NCBI GenBank assembly: GCA_002451855.1
Contig: DKDS01000027.1
Location: forward strand, 1 to 21,527
Reading direction: 5' to 3'
DNA length: 21,527 bases
DNA from: Ruminococcaceae bacterium UBA6842
GTDB taxonomy: Bacteria; Bacillota; Clostridia; Oscillospirales; Acutalibacteraceae
Shown here: piece after piece, positions 1-6,442 of the stretch
Layout of the letters: each line of letters opens with the position of its first letter
Numbering within the stretch: the first letter of the stretch is position 1
Program-made: the position numbers and the translations under genes
Notes under the pieces: model-generated
What the model saw: only the letters and a program-made list of their open reading frames with translations
Told to the model about the DNA's origin: nothing
The model's database searches: none

Positions 1-42
1 TACGGTACTTGGTACTATGTACAGGGCGGAGTTTTAAGATAA
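1..42 (+). CDS. 3' end of an upstream gene (partial)
   Basis: The first frame reads YGTWYYVQGGVLR followed by a TAA stop at 40-42, and a hairpin terminator follows at once. The short aromatic/glycine pattern (GTWYYV..G) resembles the last unit of the aromatic 'NGTWWYV.NGKV' repeats found in secreted clostridial surface proteins. Only 13 codons are visible, so this family link is a guess. The gene enters from the left edge and its real size is unknown. Confidence 0.45.
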   Translation, partial: YGTWYYVQGGVLR

Positions 43-48
43 TTAATT

Positions 49-92
49 AAAAGGGATATTGCGGGACAAATTTTAACCGTGATGTCCCTTTT
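49..92 (+). terminator. Rho-independent terminator after the left-edge gene
   Basis: Positions 49-59 pair with 82-92 in an 11-bp stem with one U-G wobble. The 3' arm ends in four T. It sits 7 nt after the stop at 40-42. The loop is large (about 22 nt), so the terminator is only moderately convincing. Confidence 0.5.
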
Positions 93-155
93 AAATTCAC
101 GGAATTGTATTCATAACACAGCATAATGCAAATTGAAACGGCATATTCTTCTACT

Positions 156-164
156 AAAGGAGAG
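156..164 (+). promoter_or_regulatory. Ribosome binding site that fixes a TTG start
   Basis: AAAGGAGAG lies 9 nt before TTG 174-176. The upstream in-frame ATG at 126 has no such site, and its extra 16 residues are polar and would bury the signal peptide. This decides the start of the carboxypeptidase gene. Confidence 0.7.
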
Positions 165-173
165 TGTGCCGTT

Positions 174-1388
174 TTGAAAAAGTTAGCAGTTTTTATTTTG
201 GCTTTTTGCCTTTTGTCGGGGACGGTCTTGCACGCTGAAAGGGCAGTGACAGTATCAAGCGAATGCAGCGTTGAGGATATAAACGAGCCGCTTGAAGCGT
301 CCGCGCCGAGCGCCGCAATCGGTCAAAAGCTCGATATTAAGGCAAAATCGGTAATACTTATGGAGCCTGTTACGGGCAAGGTGCTTTACGAGGACAATCA
401 GGATGAGAAAACTCCGCCCGCGTCTATTACGAAGATAATGTCTCTCCTGCTTGTAATGGAGGCTATCGACAGAAAGGATATTTCGCTTGAAACGGTAGTT
501 ACCGCAAGCGAACACGCAAGCAGTATGGGCGGCTCGCAGATATGGCTGGAGCCGGGCGAGACTATGACGGTAAACGACCTTTTAAAGGCTACCGTAATCG
601 CCTCGGCAAACGACGCCTGCGTGGCGCTCGGCGAGCTTATTGCCGGCAGTGAGGAGGGCTTTGTCGCAATGATGAACCGCCGCGCAAAGGAACTCGGTAT
701 GACAAGCACCAATTTTGTTAACTGCACGGGGCTTGACGCGGACGGACACCTTACAACGGCGTATGATGTTGCGCTTATGTCAAGCGAGCTTATCAAGCAT
801 CCGCTTATTAAGGATTATTCTACCGTCTGGATGGACAGTCTGCGTGACGGGAAAAGCGAGCTTGTAAATACGAATAAGCTTGTAAGGTTTTACGAGGGCA
901 CAACGGGTCTTAAAACCGGAACTACCGCAACCGCGAAATACTGTCTTTCGGCAACGGCACAGCGAAACGGTCTTGAGCTTGTGGCGGTCGTAATGTCGGC
1001 AGACAGCACGGCTGACCGCTTTAACGGAGCTAAAAAACTGCTTGATTACGGATTTGCGAATTATAATTTTTCGTCGATAGACGCGGGAATTGACGAAAAC
1101 ACTACGGTAAAGGTAAGCAAGGGCACAAAAGCGGAGGTAAGAGTGAAGCCCACCAACGATTTAAGCGTTTTAATGCCGAAATCCGCCTCGGGCAATATAG
1201 AACGCAAGGTTTCCATGAATGAAAATGTAACGGCTCCGGTAAAAAAAGGCGACCTGCTCGGCACCGTGACCGTGAGTATGGGTGACGAAAGCTTAGGCGA
1301 AATTCCGATAGTGGCGGAAGAAAGCGTCGGGAGGCTGACCTTCGGCGTAACTTTCGGGTGGATTTTAAAGGGATTGTTCAGATTATGA
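174..1388 (+). CDS. D-alanyl-D-alanine carboxypeptidase (PBP5 / peptidase S11 family), secreted
   Basis: This enzyme should remove the terminal D-Ala from peptidoglycan pentapeptides outside the cell, limiting cross-linking. From the TTG start the protein is 404 residues. It opens with a signal peptide (MKKLAVFILAFCLLSG..., cleavage probably just after residue 20). The three penicilloyl-serine transferase motifs are intact and in order: SITK with nucleophile Ser84 and Lys87, SAN at 144-146, and KTG at 247-249. A beta-rich C-terminal domain follows (about 290-375), as in DacA/DacF. The end, GWILKGLFRL, is amphipathic/hydrophobic and suits the membrane anchor typical of PBP5 proteins. Family length is usually 380-440 residues. 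DacF is one possible name, but S11 paralogues cannot be told apart from sequence alone. The gene stands alone, with no clear promoter seen. Confidence 0.93.
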   Translation: MKKLAVFILAFCLLSGTVLHAERAVTVSSECSVEDINEPLEASAPSAAIGQKLDIKAKSVILMEPVTGKVLYEDNQDEKTPPASITKIMSLLLVMEAIDRKDISLETVVTASEHASSMGGSQIWLEPGETMTVNDLLKATVIASANDACVALGELIAGSEEGFVAMMNRRAKELGMTSTNFVNCTGLDADGHLTTAYDVALMSSELIKHPLIKDYSTVWMDSLRDGKSELVNTNKLVRFYEGTTGLKTGTTATAKYCLSATAQRNGLELVAVVMSADSTADRFNGAKKLLDYGFANYNFSSIDAGIDENTTVKVSKGTKAEVRVKPTNDLSVLMPKSASGNIERKVSMNENVTAPVKKGDLLGTVTVSMGDESLGEIPIVAEESVGRLTFGVTFGWILKGLFRL

Positions 1389-1417
1389 AAACTTTTAATG
1401 AATTAAGGTAATTTGTC

Positions 1418-1446
1418 TTGAAAAAATGAAAAAAATATTGTAGAAT
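1418..1446 (+). promoter_or_regulatory. Sigma-A-type promoter for pgi
   Basis: TTGAAA (1418-1423), a 17-bp spacer and TAGAAT (1441-1446) precede pgi. The predicted transcription start is near 1453, giving a leader of about 30 nt with AGGGG at 1473-1477, 6 nt before the ATG. Confidence 0.65.
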
Positions 1447-1483
1447 ATAAAGGCAAACTAATAAAAGAATCCAGGGGTTAATA

Positions 1484-2824
1484 ATGTCAGTTAAATTCAA
1501 CGCGTCATACGCAAAACAGTTTATTAGAGAAAACGACCTTAAAGGTCTTGAAACACAGGTTGCCGCCGCCCACAAAACCGTGAACGAAAAATCAGGTCTC
1601 GGCAACGATTTTTTGGGTTGGGTGCAGCTTCCCGAGAATTATGATAAAGAGGAATTTGCGCGCATAAAGGCCGCGGCGGCGAAGATCCGCCGTGATACCG
1701 ATATACTCATAGTAATCGGTATAGGCGGCTCATACCTCGGCGCCAGAGCGGCTATCGAGTTTTTAAAGGGACCGTTTTACAATCAGCTCCGTGACGGCGC
1801 GCCCGAAATATATTTTGCCGGCAACAGCATAAGCGGCGCTTATCTTTCCGATATTATGGAAATGTGCAAGGGCAAGAGAGTTTCGGTGAATATTATTTCA
1901 AAATCAGGAACAACCACCGAGCCTGCCGTTGCGTTCAGGGTGCTTCGCGATTATCTTGAAAAGGAATACGGCGAAGAGGAAGCGGCAAAGCGCATTTACT
2001 GCACTACCGATAAGGCAAGAGGTACTCTTAAAAAGCTTGCCGACGAAAAGGGCTACGAGTGCTTTGTTGTGCCGGACGATGTTGGCGGAAGATTTTCTGT
2101 TCTCACTGCGGTAGGTCTTCTCCCGATAGCCGCCGCAGGCGCGGATATAGACGCGTTAATGAGCGGAGCCGCAAAGGCTATGAAAAAGTTTAACGAGGCG
2201 GATATGTACAAAAACGACTGCTATTTGTACGCCGCGCTTCGCAACGCATTTTACCGCAAGGGTAAATCGGTTGAGCTTCTTGTAAGCTACGAGCCCAGAT
2301 TTACTATGATGGCGGAATGGTTCAAACAGCTTTTCGGCGAGAGCGAGGGCAAGGATAACAAGGGTCTTTTCCCGGCTTCGGTTACATTTTCTACCGACCT
2401 TCACTCAATGGGTCAGTTTATTCAGGACGGCAGCAGACTTATGTTTGAAACCGTTGTTACCTTCGGTGAAAGCGATAAGGATATTAACATTGAAAAGGAC
2501 GCCGACAACGGCGACGGACTTAACTTCCTTGCGGGAGAAACTATGTCCTATGTAAATTCAAAGGCGTTCGAGGGAACGGTTCTGGCTCATACGGACGGCG
2601 GCGTTCCGAATTTTGAAATAAAGGTTGATAAGCCGGACGAAGAAAATCTCGGTGAGCTTATATACTTTTTTGAAAAGGCGTGCGCGATTTCGGGCTATAT
2701 GTTGGGCGTAAATCCGTTTGACCAACCCGGAGTTGAAAGCTACAAAAAGAATATGTTTGCGTTGCTCGGCAAGCCGGGATATGAGGACCGCAAGGCTGAG
2801 CTTGAGGCGCGTCTCAACGGTTAA
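1484..2824 (+). CDS. pgi: Glucose-6-phosphate isomerase
   Basis: Interconverts glucose 6-phosphate and fructose 6-phosphate in the cytoplasm, the second step of glycolysis and its reverse in gluconeogenesis. The 446 residues match the short Firmicute form of the family (about 445-450). Visible signatures are the sugar-phosphate-binding loop SKSGTTTE (139-146), the PGI signature DVGGRFSVLTAVG (199-211), and FGESEGK (284-290) carrying the expected catalytic Glu288. His307 lies in DLHSMGQ (305-311), and a C-terminal SYKKNMFALLG segment contributes the active-site lysine. The gene has its own promoter and is followed 40 nt later by a small P-loop gene that appears co-transcribed. The link to GalU farther along is metabolic only: both act on glucose phosphates. 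Confidence 0.97.
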   Translation: MSVKFNASYAKQFIRENDLKGLETQVAAAHKTVNEKSGLGNDFLGWVQLPENYDKEEFARIKAAAAKIRRDTDILIVIGIGGSYLGARAAIEFLKGPFYNQLRDGAPEIYFAGNSISGAYLSDIMEMCKGKRVSVNIISKSGTTTEPAVAFRVLRDYLEKEYGEEEAAKRIYCTTDKARGTLKKLADEKGYECFVVPDDVGGRFSVLTAVGLLPIAAAGADIDALMSGAAKAMKKFNEADMYKNDCYLYAALRNAFYRKGKSVELLVSYEPRFTMMAEWFKQLFGESEGKDNKGLFPASVTFSTDLHSMGQFIQDGSRLMFETVVTFGESDKDINIEKDADNGDGLNFLAGETMSYVNSKAFEGTVLAHTDGGVPNFEIKVDKPDEENLGELIYFFEKACAISGYMLGVNPFDQPGVESYKKNMFALLGKPGYEDRKAELEARLNG

Positions 2825-2864
2825 TAACTGCATGGGCAGTATAATATAAAAGGAGTTGGTATAA

Positions 2865-3272
2865 ATGATTAAACTCATTATCGGAAAAAAAGGTTCGGGT
2901 AAAACCAAAAAGCTTGTGGACATGGTAAATTCCGCGACTGAAGCCAGTCTCGGAAATGTTGTCTGCATTGAAAAGGGCGATACCCTTACCTATTCCGTAA
3001 CACATAAAGCGCGCCTTATAGACGCGGAAAGCTACGGTATTTCGGGCTACGGCGAATATTACGGTATGGTTGCCGGAATAAAGGCCGGCAACAACGATGT
3101 TACCCACATCTTCGGCGACGCAACCCTCAGAATAGGCAGCCGCGATATGGACGAGCTTACCGCTTTTCTTGAAAGAATTTCCGAAATCTCCGATGTTGAA
3201 TTTGTCTTCACCGTTTCGGCTGATAAGGAAGAGCTTCCGAAGAAAATCTTTGATTTGGCAGAGGTTTGCTGA
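2865..3272 (+). CDS. Small P-loop NTPase-like protein, function unknown
   Basis: A 135-residue cytoplasmic protein that begins with a beta strand and a complete Walker A loop, GKKGSGKT (residues 7-14). A possible Walker B strand is THIFGD (80-85), and a later strand, VEFVFTVSADKEELP (111-125), resembles a sensor strand. No lid, RecA or ABC signature is visible, and the size is near the minimum for a P-loop fold. AAAAGGAG at 2848-2855 gives a good ribosome binding site. The gene follows pgi by 40 nt and ends at a strong terminator, so the two probably share a transcript. I do not recognise a characterised family. Clostridial relatives would normally be labelled only as ATP-binding protein. A nucleotide-binding regulator or small kinase-like protein are both possible. 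Confidence 0.75.
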   Translation: MIKLIIGKKGSGKTKKLVDMVNSATEASLGNVVCIEKGDTLTYSVTHKARLIDAESYGISGYGEYYGMVAGIKAGNNDVTHIFGDATLRIGSRDMDELTAFLERISEISDVEFVFTVSADKEELPKKIFDLAEVC

Positions 3273-3282
3273 TAAAATTTTT

Positions 3283-3314
3283 AAGGCTGTGCAGGCTGCT
3301 GCACAGCCTTTTTC
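3283..3314 (+). terminator. Rho-independent terminator of the pgi unit
   Basis: A perfect 12-bp stem (3283-3294 with 3299-3310), a 4-nt loop and a T-run starting in the 3' arm. It lies 11 nt after the stop of the P-loop gene. Confidence 0.92.
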
Positions 3315-3334
3315 TTAAAAAACTTATAAAACAC

Positions 3335-3366
3335 TTGACTAATAGGGCAATCTGTGTTATTATAAT
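3335..3366 (+). promoter_or_regulatory. Promoter of the tRNA-Gly gene
   Basis: TTGACT (3335-3340) lies 17 bp before TATTAT (3358-3363), which overlaps a perfect TATAAT (3361-3366, 20-bp spacing). Transcription should start around 3370, just before the tRNA 5' end at 3379. Confidence 0.7.
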
Positions 3367-3378
3367 TTCTGTTCTTAT

Positions 3379-3453
3379 GCGGGTGTAGTTCAATGGCTAG
3401 AATCCCAGCCTTCCAAGCTGGTCGTGTGGGTTCGATTCCCATCACCCGCTCCA
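3379..3453 (+). tRNA. tRNA-Gly (anticodon TCC)
   Basis: A complete cloverleaf. The acceptor GCGGGTG (3379-3385) pairs with CACCCGC (3443-3449). The anticodon stem CCAGC/GCTGG (3405-3409/3417-3421) encloses the loop CTTCCAA with anticodon TCC at 3412-3414, which reads GGA codons. The T arm contains GGTTCGATTCC. The discriminator T is followed by an encoded CCA (3451-3453). It is a single isolated gene with its own promoter and terminator. I see no integrase or direct repeat of its 3' end nearby. Confidence 0.97.
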
Positions 3454-3457
3454 ACTG

Positions 3458-3485
3458 AAAGACCGCTTAGAAGCGGTCTTTTTTT
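3458..3485 (+). terminator. Rho-independent terminator after tRNA-Gly
   Basis: A 10-bp stem (3458-3467 with 3472-3481), loop TAGA, then a run of T. It begins 5 nt after the CCA end. Confidence 0.92.
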
Positions 3486-3572
3486 ACAGATAAAAATAGG
3501 CATAACGGCCTGTTTCCGAATATCCGCTCCGTCCGAGAGCCGCTTTAAGGCTCTGTATTTAAAGGAGAAACA

Positions 3573-4004
3573 GTGTTTACGGATAAACCAAACAACAAAA
3601 CCATATATGAATATATCCTAAGAACGGTAATCATAATCTTTGTGTTATGCGCCGCTCTTTTAAAGGCTGTGGCTGTTACTCCCGAGGCGGATAGCGGTTA
3701 CATTCCGGCTGTGCAGTCGGATACGGAGGAATCGTCCGAAAAACGCGACCTTTCTTGGAAATATAACGATACGGTTTATAACGATGGTGAAACATACCAA
3801 GCCGGCGTACCTGTAAAGTGCAAGTGCGGCGACAGCAAGGCTTGCATATGCCGTCAAAAAATACCGGTAATCCGCGGCGAGGCAAGTTTCATAAGCGATG
3901 AAATTCAAACCCCGTGTATGACGATGATATTTTCCATAGCCGCAAAAAGCGGCGATTTGACAGCATACGATATAACAGAGCATTACGAAAAATTCTTGTC
4001 CTGA
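3573..4004 (+). CDS. Small membrane-anchored protein with a CxC-x5-CxC motif, function unknown
   Basis: Starts at GTG 3573 behind AAAGGAG (3561-3567). The 143-residue product has a short polar N-terminus and one hydrophobic helix (about 17-35). The rest is probably extracytoplasmic: an acidic/serine linker (about 38-60) and a compact region (about 61-143). The distinctive part is CKCGDSKACICRQK (83-96), with cysteines 83, 85, 91 and 93, plus a lone Cys115. A paired CxC arrangement can bind zinc or an Fe-S cluster, or form disulfides. Which applies cannot be told. The hydrophobic helix lacks a clear cleavage site, so a signal anchor seems likelier than a secreted form. A 6-bp hairpin (3536-3541/3549-3554) lies just before the ribosome binding site. 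No promoter was recognised. I do not recognise the family. Confidence 0.7.
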   Translation: MFTDKPNNKTIYEYILRTVIIIFVLCAALLKAVAVTPEADSGYIPAVQSDTEESSEKRDLSWKYNDTVYNDGETYQAGVPVKCKCGDSKACICRQKIPVIRGEASFISDEIQTPCMTMIFSIAAKSGDLTAYDITEHYEKFLS

Positions 4005-4061
4005 GCGCTTTTAATGTCATTGATTATGAATAAATAAAGCGCATAGAAAGAAGATATTATA

Positions 4062-4232
4062 ATGCTTTATAAGAAAGAGGAATGTCCGTACTTTTTAATA
4101 ACACATAATGAAAAAGAAATGTTACAGAAGCTTCGTTCGCTTGGCGACGAAGACCGAGATGAAATATACAAAAGGTTTCTCGAAATAGCTCTGAGATGCG
4201 AGACAGAGAAACAGTTAAGGGAAATATCCTGA
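4062..4232 (+). CDS. Small 56-residue protein, function unknown
   Basis: An ATG at 4062 opens 56 codons ending at TGA 4230-4232. The product starts MLYKKEECPYFLITHNEKEM and ends ETEKQLREIS. It is charged and should be largely helical after residue 17 (KEMLQKLRSL..., RDEIYKRFLEIALR), with no membrane segment. AAGAAG at about 4048-4053 is a weak ribosome binding site. The gene lies 57 nt after the Cys-rich protein and 9 nt before a strong terminator, on the same strand. Amphipathic helix spacing and position argue that it is real, but no family is recognised and a chance ORF cannot be excluded. Confidence 0.5.
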   Translation: MLYKKEECPYFLITHNEKEMLQKLRSLGDEDRDEIYKRFLEIALRCETEKQLREIS

Positions 4233-4241
4233 CAGAAATTC

Positions 4242-4290
4242 AAACTCCGCCCTGCCGCAAGATTTACTTCTTTGCGGCAGGGCGGAGTTT
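4242..4290. terminator. Long bidirectional terminator hairpin
   Basis: A perfect 19-bp inverted repeat (4242-4260 with 4272-4290) around an 11-nt loop, GC-rich in the middle with AAA/TTT ends. It separates converging units: the 56-residue ORF on the plus strand (stop 4232) and the dehydrogenase on the minus strand (stop 4296). It can therefore serve both. Confidence 0.93.
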
Positions 4291-4295
4291 TAAAT

Positions 4296-5246
4296 TTACA
4301 CTATTCTGTTTTTGGTTTCGCCGTTTAAAAACGCGTCTAAATTTTCACACGCAATACCCAAAAGGCGTTTTCTTGTGGTGAGCGGTGCCCAAGAGGTGTG
4401 CGGAGTTATTATTATGTTTGGGGCGCCTAATAAAACGCAGTCCTCCGCCATCGGTTCTTCCTTTAAAACATCGACAGCCGCACCCGAAAGCTTGCCGCTG
4501 CAAAGAGCGTCGTACAAAGCGGCTTCGTCCACCGTGCCGCCGCGTGATGTGTTTATGAAAAACGCGCCGTCACGGCATTTTGCAAATGCTTCCCTGTTCA
4601 TCATATCCGCGCTCTCGCGGTTTAACGGACAGTGAAGCGTTATTACATCGCTGTTTGCAAGAAGCTCGTCAAAGCTTACAAAACGGGTGGAACCGTTAGG
4701 TCTTACGGTTCTGGTATAAACTATTACATTCATACCGAGACCCTTTGCCGCCGTTTCAACGGCTTTTCCGATATTCCCGTACCCCACAATTCCGAGAGTT
4801 TTTCCCGCAACCTCGTCCGTACCGAACACAAGCGGAGAAAATATTTTTGAGCGTTTCCAGCCGCCGTCCTTTACAAATTCGTTATATTTCGGTATTTGGG
4901 TGTAATGAATAAGTATATAGGCGATTACCTGCTGCGCCACGGCGTTTGTTGAATAACTGCCCGCGTTGCATACGGCAATTCCCTTTTCCTTTGCGTATTC
5001 GGTGTCTATATTATTGTAGCCCGTGGCAAAAACGCCTATAAATTTAAGCTTTGCGGCACGGTCGATTACTTCCATGTCGATTACGGTTTTATTGCAGAAA
5101 ATAATATCCTTGTCCGTTACCTCTTTTAAAAGCGCGGCGCGGTCTATATTGTCGAATTCGCTGATCTCGCCGTATTTTTTCAAGACCTCGGTTGAAAGGT
5201 CGCCGCCCGATTTAAGCGAGGCGCTGTCAGTTATCAGAATTTTCAT
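4296..5246 (-). CDS. NAD(P)-dependent D-2-hydroxyacid dehydrogenase (glycerate dehydrogenase / hydroxypyruvate reductase type)
   Basis: Catalyses the reversible reduction of a 2-keto acid to a D-2-hydroxy acid. The 316 residues match the family. The Rossmann dinucleotide loop is GYGNIG (155-160) within KTLGIVGYGNIGKA. The catalytic triad is in place: Arg235 in NTSRGG, Glu264 in KEEP and His283 in TPHTSW. The ending TRKRLLGIACENLDAFLNGE is close in pattern to glycerate/hydroxypyruvate reductases rather than D-lactate dehydrogenases, but substrate cannot be fixed from this. A start at ATG 5246 has AAAGGTGA upstream. The first 20 nt overlap the end of the DUF896 gene, so the two are likely translationally coupled. 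It is the last gene of the minus-strand block and ends against the 4242-4290 hairpin. Confidence 0.92.
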   Translation of the reverse strand: MKILITDSASLKSGGDLSTEVLKKYGEISEFDNIDRAALLKEVTDKDIIFCNKTVIDMEVIDRAAKLKFIGVFATGYNNIDTEYAKEKGIAVCNAGSYSTNAVAQQVIAYILIHYTQIPKYNEFVKDGGWKRSKIFSPLVFGTDEVAGKTLGIVGYGNIGKAVETAAKGLGMNVIVYTRTVRPNGSTRFVSFDELLANSDVITLHCPLNRESADMMNREAFAKCRDGAFFINTSRGGTVDEAALYDALCSGKLSGAAVDVLKEEPMAEDCVLLGAPNIIITPHTSWAPLTTRKRLLGIACENLDAFLNGETKNRIV

Positions 5247-5445
5247 CCCTGCGTGTCACCTTTCTTTTGGTTCCGTCCGGCTCTAATATATAGGTGTTTT
5301 CAAGCTGGGCTATAAGGCTTCGCTTGTACGAGTCTATATATTCGCGGCGCAGCTTTTGCTGTTCCGCTTTTTCTTCCTCTGTCAGTCCCTCTGCTTTTTG
5401 CTTTTTGGCAAGGAAGTTTATGCGTTTGATTTTTTCCTCTGTCAT
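5227..5445 (-). CDS. DUF896 / UPF0291 family small protein (YnzC-like)
   Basis: A 72-residue cytoplasmic protein with the family pattern EEKIKRINFLAKKQKAEGLTEEE...EQQKLRREYIDSYKRSL..QLENTYI. This family forms a short helical hairpin and is common in Firmicutes; its role is not established. The ATG at 5445 is preferred because GGTGA lies about 5 nt upstream; a GTG at 5454 would add three residues but has no ribosome binding site. It sits 41 nt after recR and overlaps the dehydrogenase start by 20 nt, placing it in the dnaX-ybaB-recR transcription block. The tail DGTKRKVTRRDENSDN is charged and probably disordered. Confidence 0.88.
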   Translation of the reverse strand: MTEEKIKRINFLAKKQKAEGLTEEEKAEQQKLRREYIDSYKRSLIAQLENTYILEPDGTKRKVTRRDENSDN

Positions 5446-5486
5446 ATAAATCACCGTTTCGTCACACTGTGCGGACCATTGTTAGG

Positions 5487-6086
5487 TCAAATCTCATTTC
5501 TGCCCTCAAGCGCCCGCGCAAGGGTAAATTCGTCCGCATATTCAAGGTCGCCGCCCACGGGTATGCCGTAAGCCAACCGAGTAACCTTAATTCCCATAGG
5601 CTTTATAAGGCGTGAAAGGTAGCTTGAGGTTGCCTCGCCCTCGACTGTCGGGTTGGTCGCCATTATTATTTCCTTAACCTCGTCCGAGCCGAGCCTTGCC
5701 ATAAGCTCCTTGATACGGAGCTGGTCGGGACCTATTCCGTCAAGCGGAGAAATCACCCCGTGAAGCACATGATAAACGCCCGTAAATTCACGGGTTCTCT
5801 CAAACGCCATAACATCTTTAGGCTCTGCCACAACGCAGATTACCGTGCGGTCACGCCGTTCATCCGAACAAATCGAGCATATCTCCTCGTCCGTAAAAGC
5901 CTGACAAATTTTGCAGAAATGTATTTTTTTGCGCGCGTCAAGCAGTGCCGAAGCAAATTTTTCGGCATATTCGGGCGGCTGCTCCAAGATATTGAAAGCT
6001 AACCTCTGAGCGGTCTTTTTTCCTATTCCGGGCAACCGTTCAAACTGGGATATAAGCTCTGTAAGCGGAACGATATTATTTGCCAT
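5487..6086 (-). CDS. recR: Recombination mediator RecR
   Basis: Works with RecF/RecO to load RecA on gapped single-stranded DNA. The 199 residues match the family exactly. In order: a helix-hairpin-helix LPGIGKKTAQRLA (18-30); a four-cysteine zinc site at Cys58, Cys61, Cys70 and Cys73; a Toprim domain starting at TVICVVAEPKDVMAFE (81-96) with Glu88; and the family-typical LHGVISPLDGIGP (108-120) and TNPTVEGEATSSYL. The C-terminal TRLAYGIPVGGDLEYADEFTL is the ATP-binding/Walker B-like segment of RecR. The stop of ybaB lies 2 nt upstream of this ATG, so the two are co-transcribed. The order dnaX-ybaB-recR is one of the best conserved in bacteria. Confidence 0.98.
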   Translation of the reverse strand: MANNIVPLTELISQFERLPGIGKKTAQRLAFNILEQPPEYAEKFASALLDARKKIHFCKICQAFTDEEICSICSDERRDRTVICVVAEPKDVMAFERTREFTGVYHVLHGVISPLDGIGPDQLRIKELMARLGSDEVKEIIMATNPTVEGEATSSYLSRLIKPMGIKVTRLAYGIPVGGDLEYADEFTLARALEGRNEI

Positions 6087-6088
6087 TT

Positions 6089-6430
6089 TTAAAACAGCCC
6101 CGGCATATTAAGTCCGCCGGTAATAGCGCCCATTTCCTCTTCGGAGGTCTTGATTGCGTTGCCGATTGCCTCGTTTATCGCAACGGTAACAAGGTCCTCA
6201 AGCATTTCCGCGTCGTCGGGATCGATAATTTCGGGGTTGATTTTAATTGATTTTACGGTGTGCTTTCCGTCCACCGTTACGGTAACCGCGCCGCCGCCCG
6301 ATGTAGCGGAAAATTCACGCTGCTCAATATCCTCCTGCAGAGTTGCCATGTCCTGCTGCATTCTCTGAGCCTGCTTTAACATCTGCTGCATATTTCCGGG
6401 ACCGCCGGAGCCGGGTAATCTTACCTTCAT
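6089..6430 (-). CDS. ybaB: YbaB/EbfC family nucleoid-associated protein
   Basis: A 113-residue DNA-binding protein that forms a tweezer-like dimer in characterised homologues. The start, KVRLPGSGGPGNMQQMLKQA, and the long helix that follows (about 14-40) are typical. The beta segment is FSATSGGGAVTVTVDGKH (41-58), then the acidic DPDDAEMLEDLVTVAINEA (71-89) and the C-terminal glycine/methionine tail (GGLNMPGLF). Its ribosome binding site AAGGAG (6439-6444) overlaps the TAA stop of dnaX, which ties its translation to dnaX. It is followed by recR with a 2-nt gap. Confidence 0.97.
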   Translation of the reverse strand: MKVRLPGSGGPGNMQQMLKQAQRMQQDMATLQEDIEQREFSATSGGGAVTVTVDGKHTVKSIKINPEIIDPDDAEMLEDLVTVAINEAIGNAIKTSEEEMGAITGGLNMPGLF

Positions 6431-6442
6431 AATAAATTCTCC

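Noticed and set aside
22..37. A 16-nt sequence (CAGGGCGGAGTTTTAA) repeated exactly at 4278-4293
   Set aside because: The first copy lies in the end of a coding frame and the second in a terminator arm. There is no flanking similarity, so a mobile element or att site is not supported.
3379..3453. tRNA-Gly as a possible integration site
   Set aside because: No direct repeat of the tRNA 3' end, integrase or foreign-looking genes are seen nearby.
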